Source of the DNA: Roseimaritima multifibrata | GTDB taxonomy: Bacteria; Planctomycetota; Planctomycetia; Pirellulales; Pirellulaceae | DNA: 64,000 nt | Assembly (NCBI RefSeq): GCF_007741495.1 | Contig: NZ_CP036262.1 | Location: forward strand, 2,480,001-2,544,000 | Reading direction: 5' to 3' | Shown here: positions 44,138-51,558 of the stretch, one piece after another | How the letters are laid out: each line of letters opens with the position of its first letter | Position numbering within the stretch: position 1 is the stretch's first letter | Program-made: the position numbers and the translations under genes | The notes under the pieces: generated by a model | Database searches by the model: none | Told to the model about the DNA's origin: nothing | What the model saw: the letters and a program-made list of their open reading frames with translations, nothing else

Positions 44138-45259
44138 TTACTTGGTTTTCAGAATCGTGTCAGCGACTTCGGCCGCCAGTTTGTTGACGCTCCCTTTTCC
44201 GTCGGGGTGCAAACGATTGCTCAAAAAGACAAACACGATTTTTTGCTCCGGATCGATCCAGAGGACCGTTCCGGTGAATCCGCCGTGGCCAAACGCCGCA
44301 TCGGACATCGCTGTTGGGCGGTTGGACGAGTAAGGCGAATTGACATCCCAGCCTAATGCTCGCAGCCCGCGAGGCACTTTTCTGGGCGTCGTCATGGTTT
44401 TAAAGGTGGCGGGCGAAAAGATTTTGACGCCATCCAGTTCCCCTTCTTGAATCATTGCTTGACCGTAGCGAGTCATATCGGCTGCGGTTGAAAACAATCC
44501 TGCGTGACCTGCGACGCCGGTCATGCGGGCAGCTCGAGGGTCATGAACCTTTCCGGTCAACCATTCGCCGCCAACTTTTTCAGTCGACGCCGCCCGTTTC
44601 TGGAGCGGTTCCGGAGGGTTGTAAGTCGATTCTGTCATTTTTAAAGGAGCAAAAATATGCTCTTGGACAAACACGTCGAGTGGCTGTCCACTGACCTCTT
44701 CAACCACTTTTCCCAAGACCTGGAATCCAACGTCCGAGTACGCGAATTTCTCGCCCGGTTTTGCCGTCGGTTTTAGGTTCGCCAAATTCTGCCAGTTCTT
44801 CGCTTGATCGTCGCTGTAGTCTCGCAGGGAGTTGTCTGGAATCAGGCCTCCGCGATGGAGCATCAGATCGGTAATCGTGATCGTTTCCTTTCCGTTGGCA
44901 CCAAACGCAGGCCAGTATTTAGCGACAGGGGCTTCGAGGTCGATTTTGCCTTGGTCGACCAAACACATGATCGCGGTTGCCGTGGAAACCGGTTTGGTGA
45001 TGCTGGCCATGTCGAAAACGGTCTCCATTTCCATGGGACGCGAGGACGGCTCGGATTGGGCTTCGCCGACGGCGGTGGAGTACAGGGTTTCCCCGTCGCG
45101 GGTGATCAACACAACGGCTCCGGCCATCTTCCCTTCGGTGATCGCTTCGGTCAGGAGGGCATTCGCCTTCTCATCTGACTGCCCCATCAAAGGCTGCGAG
45201 GGAAGGGCAAGCAGGGCGCAAAGGGCAACAGGAGCGGTTACAGCGTGTTTAAAATTCAT
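44138..45259 (-). CDS. Exported serine hydrolase (class C beta-lactamase family)
   Basis: 373 residues with a signal peptide (PVALCALLALPSQPLMGQ). The SxxK motif is SITK in FDMASITKPVST (nucleophile Ser), YSDVGF stands in the YxN position, and GHGGFTGT matches the third (KTG/HxG) motif. The family includes esterases and D,D-peptidases; the true activity is not predictable. The metallopeptidase-like gene ends 6 bp upstream, so they are probably one operon of exported hydrolases. Confidence 0.87.
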   Translation of the reverse strand: MNFKHAVTAPVALCALLALPSQPLMGQSDEKANALLTEAITEGKMAGAVVLITRDGETLYSTAVGEAQSEPSSRPMEMETVFDMASITKPVSTATAIMCLVDQGKIDLEAPVAKYWPAFGANGKETITITDLMLHRGGLIPDNSLRDYSDDQAKNWQNLANLKPTAKPGEKFAYSDVGFQVLGKVVEEVSGQPLDVFVQEHIFAPLKMTESTYNPPEPLQKRAASTEKVGGEWLTGKVHDPRAARMTGVAGHAGLFSTAADMTRYGQAMIQEGELDGVKIFSPATFKTMTTPRKVPRGLRALGWDVNSPYSSNRPTAMSDAAFGHGGFTGTVLWIDPEQKIVFVFLSNRLHPDGKGSVNKLAAEVADTILKTK

Positions 45260-45265
45260 GGCCGG

Positions 45266-45973
45266 TTATTTTCCCCAGGTCTGTTCTAAGAAGGAATGCA
45301 TGTGTGGGTCGTGTGCCTTTAATTCGGCTCGGACGAAAGGATAGAAATCGTTAACGCCAAGGTACGCTTCGGTAGCTTCAGCGAAATACTCCTTGGCGTT
45401 GTTCATCCCGTAATGTTTGACGCGACGGCCAGTAAAAAGTAAGACGTCGTCGTAGGTGCCGCCAGCTTTCGCTTGTTCGTACAGGTCACGGATCTCTGCA
45501 GAGTCGAATCCGATGACTTGGTCGTGATAGGCGTGTGCCAATTCGTGCATGATACAGTACGGATGCTTGGCCCAGGTTTGACGACGGATCAGGTCGGCAG
45601 CTTTGGGGATGTGGACGTGTTTGGCCATCGCCGGATCGTGGCCGTTCTTCAGTAACCAGTTCCGGTTGGGGTGGTACTGAAAGGAACCCAATTCCGAATT
45701 CTCCAGTTCGACCCAAATCGGCATCTTTTGCAGTTCCGCAACCCGTTCTTCGGGGAGGATGTAGGTGACCCTCTGCAGATGATTGGCGAGGGCTTTTAAC
45801 GCTTTCGAAGATAGTTCGGGCTGTTCAAGCAGGCGTGGCTCAATCCGGACGGTCCACCCTTCAATGTTTCGGACGACCGGTTCGTAGCCCAGGCAGCGGG
45901 CCGAGAACACCGATAACAGGAAACAGCCAGCCAGCAGGGGGGACAGGCGTGGCAAGGAGGGGCGGGCTTGCAT
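45266..45973 (-). CDS. Exported HExxH zinc-metallopeptidase-like protein
   Basis: 235 residues with a signal peptide (LLAGCFLLSVFSARCLG). MHELAHAYHDQVIGF carries the HExxH zinc motif, with a conserved downstream ENAKEYFAEATEAYLG-like segment (NNAKEYFAEATEAY) that offers a third Glu ligand, as in anthrax-lethal-factor-like families. Co-oriented with the serine hydrolase, 6 bp apart. Substrate unknown. Confidence 0.75.
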   Translation of the reverse strand: MQARPSLPRLSPLLAGCFLLSVFSARCLGYEPVVRNIEGWTVRIEPRLLEQPELSSKALKALANHLQRVTYILPEERVAELQKMPIWVELENSELGSFQYHPNRNWLLKNGHDPAMAKHVHIPKAADLIRRQTWAKHPYCIMHELAHAYHDQVIGFDSAEIRDLYEQAKAGGTYDDVLLFTGRRVKHYGMNNAKEYFAEATEAYLGVNDFYPFVRAELKAHDPHMHSFLEQTWGK

Positions 45974-46186
45974 CGGTGACCTTCGGCGAGGGGAATGGGA
46001 CAGCGACTTCCGGACCGCGTCGGCGTGGGATCGAGGGGATTTCGACGAGCGGCGAAGGTCACCAAATCGATAGGTCCGTTGGCTGCCGGGTTCACTGTAA
46101 TGAGTTGTCGGGCTACGATTTTGGTTCGTGCTTTCACTGCAATGCGTTATTTGCCTTCTTCCTTCAACCTTTTGTCACGATAGTCC

Positions 46187-47962
46187 ATGGCGGTTTTACT
46201 GCAAGTTCGCGACGCCCATAAGCGATACGGTGACCAGATCTTACTTGATGGTGCCGACGCCCATATCACCGATGACGTCAAAGTCGGCTTTGTTGGTCGT
46301 AACGGGGCGGGGAAATCGACCCTCCTGCGTGTTTTGCTAGGGGAGGAGGAACTTGATTCCGGTGAAGTGATTCAGCACCCTCGACTGCGAGTCGGCTACT
46401 TGCGGCAGCATGATCCGTTTGTGGCAGGCGAATCGGCACTCGATTTTTTGATGCGGGACAGCAATCAGCCCGACTGGAAATGCGGAGAAATCGCTGGCCA
46501 GTTCGAACTGAAAGGGCCCTACTTGGAAGGTCCGGTCAAAGAATTGTCGGGGGGGTGGCAGACGCGGGTTAAATTGGCCGCACTGTTGCTGCACGAGCCG
46601 AATTTGTTGCTGCTGGACGAACCGACGAACTTTCTGGATGTCCGGACTCAGATCTTGCTGGAGCATTTCCTGCGAGATTTTCGCCAGGCTTGTTTGATCG
46701 TTTCTCACGACCGTGCTTTTTTGAAGGCGACTTGCGGCCAGACATTGGATCTAAGCCGCGGCAAACTGACGATGTATCCAGGGAAAATCGACGACTTCTT
46801 GACTTATCAAGAGGAACGTCGCGAACACGATCAGCGGGTCAACGCGACCGTGATCGCTAAACAGAAACAGCTAAAGACCTTCATTGACAAGAACCGTGCC
46901 AACGCCAGTACGGCCAGCCAAGCACGTTCCAAAGCCAAACAATTAGAACGATTGCAGACAACCGAAATCGAAGTCGATCTGCCAACGGTCACCATCCGAG
47001 CCCCGCAAGTGGATCCTCGGCAGGGGCCCGCCGTGCGGACGACCGACCTGGCCATTGGGTATCCCGAACGAACCATCGCCAGCGATATTCAGCTGGAAAT
47101 CGAACATGGCGAACGAGCGGCCATTGTTGGGGATAACGGACAGGGAAAGACCACGCTGCTGCGGACGTTGACCGGTTCTTTGGAACCTTGCGACGGGCAT
47201 ATGAAATGGGGGCATCACTGCGATATCGGTGTTTATGCACAGCACGTTTACACCACGTTGCCCCAAGAAAAAACGGTGCTGGAATTCTTGGAGTACGAGT
47301 CGACGCCGGGGACGACGACCCAGCAGATCTTGACGGTTGCCGGTTCGCTGCTGTTTCGCGATGAACACGTACAGAAAAAAATTAAGGTCCTGTCCGGGGG
47401 CGAACGAGCTCGGTTGTGTCTCGCTTCCTTGCTGCTGGGAACCCACAATATCCTTGTCCTGGACGAACCGGGAAACCACTTGGATGTCGAAACCGTTGAA
47501 GCCCTGGCAAATGCCCTGTTGGCTTACAAAGGGACGGTCATCTTCACCAGTCACGACCGGTACTTCATGAAGCGAATTGCCAGTTGCATCATCGAAGTGC
47601 GTGATGGAACGGTGAAAAATTACCTGGGGGATTACGACGCCTATCTCTACGCGATGAACAAAGAAGTCGACGACGGAGAACGGGAACGAAACGCAGGGAA
47701 AGGGGGCGGAGGAGGAAAGTCGGGTGGATCGAATGGTTCTCGTGGAGGCCAACGGGATCAAAAGAAAACCCGCAACGAAATCAAAACACTCGAACGCAAG
47801 ATCGCTTCCCTCGATAAGCAAAAGAAAGAAACCAACGACGAATTGCTTACCTGTACCGATCCCAAAAAGGCGCTGGAACTGCACAATCAGCTGGCCGAAT
47901 GGAATAAAGAATCGGAAGCCTTGGAAGAACGCTGGTTAGAGCTGAACGACGGCAACTGGTAG
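46187..47962 (+). CDS. ABC-F family ATPase (Uup/EttA type)
   Basis: 591 residues with two ABC domains and no membrane segment. Walker A: GRNGAGKST and GDNGQGKTT; signature motifs LSGGWQTRVKLA and LSGGERARLCLA; Walker B LLLLDEPTNFLD and ILVLDEPGNHLD. The linker between domains carries Arg/Lys-rich helices, and the C-terminus has a Gly/Ser-rich spacer plus a coiled coil (KTLERKIASLDKQKKETNDELL). These proteins act on ribosomes; the C-terminal coil points to the Uup branch. Transcribed divergently from the metallopeptidase gene. Confidence 0.92.
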   Translation: MAVLLQVRDAHKRYGDQILLDGADAHITDDVKVGFVGRNGAGKSTLLRVLLGEEELDSGEVIQHPRLRVGYLRQHDPFVAGESALDFLMRDSNQPDWKCGEIAGQFELKGPYLEGPVKELSGGWQTRVKLAALLLHEPNLLLLDEPTNFLDVRTQILLEHFLRDFRQACLIVSHDRAFLKATCGQTLDLSRGKLTMYPGKIDDFLTYQEERREHDQRVNATVIAKQKQLKTFIDKNRANASTASQARSKAKQLERLQTTEIEVDLPTVTIRAPQVDPRQGPAVRTTDLAIGYPERTIASDIQLEIEHGERAAIVGDNGQGKTTLLRTLTGSLEPCDGHMKWGHHCDIGVYAQHVYTTLPQEKTVLEFLEYESTPGTTTQQILTVAGSLLFRDEHVQKKIKVLSGGERARLCLASLLLGTHNILVLDEPGNHLDVETVEALANALLAYKGTVIFTSHDRYFMKRIASCIIEVRDGTVKNYLGDYDAYLYAMNKEVDDGERERNAGKGGGGGKSGGSNGSRGGQRDQKKTRNEIKTLERKIASLDKQKKETNDELLTCTDPKKALELHNQLAEWNKESEALEERWLELNDGNW

Positions 47963-48100
47963 GGGACTTTTGGGGGTTCTTGGTGCTCGCTTGCCGGAAG
48001 GCGGATTAGGGTGGGGGTGTCCACTGGAGCCGATTTTTGGTTCTGCTAGAACAGTGCTTGCTTTTAGCGTGTGCTCCCACTTTTATTTCGAGTTGATTTG

Positions 48101-49189
48101 ATGTCCGATGCCCAGTTTGTGATGGTTGCCTGTCAGCGTGGTGCTGAAGGGGTTCTGAAAGAGCAGTTGGGCAGGGAAGGGTTGCGACTAGCGTTTTCAC
48201 GCCCCGGTTTTGTGACCTTTAAGGTCGATCCCGAGGCCGCGGATGCGGTTGCCAAGTCTCTCCCCCGGAATCCGTTTGCTCGGGCCGTCTGCCACGCTGC
48301 CGGGAAATCTAGAAATAGTGATCTGGAAGTCCTGCTGGCCGCTGCCAAAGATTCGATCACAAAACTACGGCAGACCGATGATCGCCCCTTTGATCAACTG
48401 CACGTATGGTCTCGAGACCGCGCGGTTGTCGGTGAATTCGGATTCGAACCGCATGCTCCCAACCCGTTGGTAGAAGATTTAGCCGAACGGCTGTTTCAGC
48501 ATCTGTCCGCCTCTGGCGATGTCGTTTGCAACGGTCCTAACTTGACCGCCGGCAAGGGACAGCGAATTTTTGATGTGATCATCGTCGATCCGGGCGAGTG
48601 GTGGTTTGGTTGGCACCTTGCCGAAGACCTGCCGACGCGCTGGCCGGGGGCCATTCAGCCGATCGACGCCGATAAAGAAGTGGTTTCGCGAGCCTATTTC
48701 AAACTGGCTGAGGCTCTGGCTTGGGCGGGGTTTCCGATGCGGCCAGGGGATTTGGTTGTTGAAGTCGGAAGCGCTCCCGGCGGAGCCTGTCAGCGTTTGC
48801 TGGAACTGGGGTTCAAGGTAACCGGAATCGATCCCGCGGAAATGGACGAGGAAATCCTCGAACATCGGCACATGACGCACGTCCTGGCTAGAGCCGAAGA
48901 TTTAAAGATCAGCGAGTTCCGCGATTATCGCTGGTTGATCGTCGACGCGACTCTGAAACCACCGAAGGTGTTGTCGATGGTCGGTCGGATCCTGTCACAT
49001 TCAGACGTTCGCATTCAAGGGATCGTGTTGACCTTAAAGCTGGGCGATTATGACCGCGCCGCAGAGATCCCCGGCTGGATACAGCAGGTCGAACGCTGGG
49101 GATTTCCCAAAGAATTGATTCAGGTTCGCCAATTGGCGACAGGTCGTTGTGAAGTCTGCCTGATCGCCAGCCACGAATATCGGCCGTAG
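48101..49189 (+). CDS. RlmM/FtsJ-like rRNA 2'-O-ribose methyltransferase
   Basis: About 362 residues. An N-terminal THUMP-like region (VACQRGAEGVLKEQLGREG) precedes an FtsJ-type Rossmann domain: SRAYFKLAEAL (catalytic Lys), VVEVGSAPGGACQRLLELG (SAM-binding) and VTGIDPAEMD; LKLGDYDRA later supplies the second Lys. The layout fits RlmM (C2498 of 23S rRNA in E. coli). ATG at 48101 chosen over an upstream in-frame GTG, giving MSDAQFVMVAC. Confidence 0.82.
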   Translation: MSDAQFVMVACQRGAEGVLKEQLGREGLRLAFSRPGFVTFKVDPEAADAVAKSLPRNPFARAVCHAAGKSRNSDLEVLLAAAKDSITKLRQTDDRPFDQLHVWSRDRAVVGEFGFEPHAPNPLVEDLAERLFQHLSASGDVVCNGPNLTAGKGQRIFDVIIVDPGEWWFGWHLAEDLPTRWPGAIQPIDADKEVVSRAYFKLAEALAWAGFPMRPGDLVVEVGSAPGGACQRLLELGFKVTGIDPAEMDEEILEHRHMTHVLARAEDLKISEFRDYRWLIVDATLKPPKVLSMVGRILSHSDVRIQGIVLTLKLGDYDRAAEIPGWIQQVERWGFPKELIQVRQLATGRCEVCLIASHEYRP

Positions 49190-49350
49190 TTCAATCGGCT
49201 AGGCAAAGATCCAGGGCTGCCAATGCAGCCGTTGTTATTTCGCCTAGCGAGGTCGCGATCTGGATGAGGTCGCGAGCTGGATATCGTATGACAGCGAAAG
49301 ATGTGAACCCCCAATTAGATTCTGGGGGCACGGTTTCTCGACCGGACCGC

Positions 49351-50883
49351 TTACCTTATTTGCCGTCGTGGCGTTTTGGCCAACAGCTTTGCCAAACCAG
49401 CTCTTAGTTCACGGACTTTTAGTGGCAGCGGCAACATCCGGCGATGAGGGGCTGTGTGAGCGTCTTGAATGAGGCTGGTTTGTCTGCGGTCGACCAACAA
49501 GATCGACGCGACATCGGCGGTATGTTCGTCGGCTCCGAACCGATTGAATGCATCGAGAGCCGACCTTCCCAGTTCGGCGGCACTGAATACCACGCAGTCG
49601 GCAATCGGATCGTCTAGCGGATCAAATCGCTCGAGCGCTCGTGCTGGGTCTGCGATCACGAGGACGCGGTAGCCTCGGTTTTTCAGTCTTTGGCGAATCG
49701 CATTTTGCAGTTCGATTTTCGATTCGACCAAGAGGACAACCAGTCCCTCTCCTTCGCTGGCCGGATCGTCGTCGTCATCGGGGTATTCAAGGATGATCTT
49801 GCCGTCGTCCAGGACTCGCTGCATTGGTCCCGCTTCCAAGCGAGCCATCGACTTTTTGATATCCGCCTGCATTTCTGCAGCCGATTGGTAACGCGCTTGT
49901 GGATCCAATTCCATTGCTCGATTGACGACGTGGATCGCCGGAGCCGGGATGTCCTCTTTGATCCGGTGGATCGGTTCAATTGTCTGAAATCGCGTGACGT
50001 TCAAACGTTTCAAGCGGTCCCGTGTATCGGGCATTGGCGGCTGACCGCAGAGCATTTGGTACAGCATCACTCCGGCAAAATAGATATCGCTTCGCGGATC
50101 GTCCTTGCGGACGTTGGTTCCACGTTCCAGTGCGGCGTAATCGATCGCTCGAGCATTCGGGCAATCGGCAATCTTGTCCGGGTTATTGCGGTCGGCCAAA
50201 GCTGCCAGGCCAAAGTCGACCAGTTTTGCGACGCCCTGGGAACTGACCAACACGTTCGACAATTTCATGTCACGGTGAGAAATCCCTTGGCTGGCTGCGT
50301 GAGCCAACCCCGAGGCGATATCGTGCATGATCTTTAGTGCGGTCTTGGCGGGAAGCGTCGCCCGCAGGTGCATCAGTTCTCGCAGGGTTTGCCCTTCGAC
50401 AAACTCCATCGCCATGTACGGGTGATAGGTGTCCGGTTCGACATCGTAAACGCTGACGATATTGGGATGGCGTAGCTTTAAACCCATCGCCCCTTCGCGA
50501 AGGAACTGTTCCAGCTGAGCCGCTTCATCACGGAATCGCTTGCGAAGCACTTTGACGGCAAAAACGTCTTTCCCCGTGGTTTCCGCGTCTTTGGTTTTCA
50601 GGTCCCCAAGTTTCTCCGAGCGATAAACGCGAGCGAAGGTACCCGCACCAATCAAATACAGGACTTTGTAGGGGCCATAGAAATAGCCGATTCGGTCGCC
50701 ACGCAGAATCTTTTCGGTCTGGAGAGTCGTTAGCAGGCCGTGACGCTGCATCGCTCGGGAGAGCGAGTCAAGACTGTCATCGCCAGCTGCAACGTCGCGA
50801 CGTGCTTTCTCAACATCTAGTTGATTGGCCAATCCCAGATCGACGATTCGCTGCATAAATAGTTCGGGGGTAGGTTCGCTCAT
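49351..50883 (-). CDS. Ser/Thr protein kinase with receiver-like C-terminal domain
   Basis: 510 residues. N-terminal helical region (1-70), then a Hanks kinase domain at about 70-370 with GAGTFARVY (79-87), Lys111 in VFAVKVL, HRDMKLSN at 203-210 and DFG at 223-225. A short acidic linker (EYPDDDDDPASEGEG) leads to a receiver-like domain (VVLLVESKIELQNAIRQRLKNRGYRVLVI, then DCVVFSAAELG) in which the phospho-acceptor position (usually Asp in DLxxP) is unclear, so it is probably a pseudo-receiver. No transmembrane helix. Stands alone on the minus strand. Confidence 0.87.
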   Translation of the reverse strand: MSEPTPELFMQRIVDLGLANQLDVEKARRDVAAGDDSLDSLSRAMQRHGLLTTLQTEKILRGDRIGYFYGPYKVLYLIGAGTFARVYRSEKLGDLKTKDAETTGKDVFAVKVLRKRFRDEAAQLEQFLREGAMGLKLRHPNIVSVYDVEPDTYHPYMAMEFVEGQTLRELMHLRATLPAKTALKIMHDIASGLAHAASQGISHRDMKLSNVLVSSQGVAKLVDFGLAALADRNNPDKIADCPNARAIDYAALERGTNVRKDDPRSDIYFAGVMLYQMLCGQPPMPDTRDRLKRLNVTRFQTIEPIHRIKEDIPAPAIHVVNRAMELDPQARYQSAAEMQADIKKSMARLEAGPMQRVLDDGKIILEYPDDDDDPASEGEGLVVLLVESKIELQNAIRQRLKNRGYRVLVIADPARALERFDPLDDPIADCVVFSAAELGRSALDAFNRFGADEHTADVASILLVDRRQTSLIQDAHTAPHRRMLPLPLKVRELRAGLAKLLAKTPRRQIR

Positions 50884-50969
50884 CCAACCAATACACGCGA
50901 TCCGCTAAGAAATGAAGTCGTGACTGAAAAGTCTCTATTGTACCTACCTTGCCCGGAGGTGTTAGAGAC

Positions 50970-51257
50970 CTATTTCATTTCGTCGATTTGAGCCTGCAAA
51001 CCGTCTCGTTCGCGACGTGTGGCTTCTAGATCAAAGATCAAGTATTTCATGTCCAGACGAAGCTGAGACAGGGCTTCTTGGACCAGATTCAGAATGCGGC
51101 GGCGGCGAGTGCTGCATTCGACAACGCGATCGACGGAAGGTCGCATGGCGTCGCGGTGTTCGGCAGGAAGGGATTCGATGGCGCGGACCAATTCGCGAAG
51201 TTCGTTAGGCATATCTTCGTTGACAACGGCGGCGTGGCGAATCGACTTTTGCATCAA
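50970..51257 (-). CDS. Small coiled-coil protein of unknown function
   Basis: 95 residues, mostly helical, with heptad-like leucines (LREL, SQLRLDMKYLIFDLEATRRERDGL). Transcribed in the same direction as the kinase gene that starts 86 bp downstream. It has no signal peptide. I do not recognise a family, though the composition (Arg/Glu-rich helices) is typical of conserved small planctomycete proteins. Confidence 0.6.
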   Translation of the reverse strand: MMQKSIRHAAVVNEDMPNELRELVRAIESLPAEHRDAMRPSVDRVVECSTRRRRILNLVQEALSQLRLDMKYLIFDLEATRRERDGLQAQIDEMK

Positions 51258-51558
51258 AGCGGCTCCAGAGGGAGTGGGTGGTCAGTCACTCGAGGATTCG
51301 AGTGTTTCTGTTGAGGTACTTCTTGCACCTCGAGTGCCGCATCCCTGCTTCGTTGCTCAAGTCGTGTCGTAAGTGGTTGTCTGTCAGTGACTTATGGAGA
51401 ATTGTCGGTTTTTGTCCGGCTGAGCGATGTTGTAAAAACACCACACCAGCGATCTTGACCTGCATTCCTAAATTAATTAACTACCGACACTTACGTCATT
51501 TTTCCCGAACGCATCCGATGTTTCGCGTTTGCAACATTAGTCTCATTGTTCAGCCATC
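51258..51558. other. Divergent intergenic region
   Basis: About 300 bp between the coiled-coil gene and the 990-codon gene. I see no gene or strong repeat; an AT-rich stretch around 51470-51480 (CTAAATTAATTAACTA) may be promoter DNA. Confidence 0.45.

Noticed and set aside
46943-47884. 313-codon frame antisense to the ABC-F gene
   Set aside because: Overlaps a certain gene completely and has no recognisable motif.
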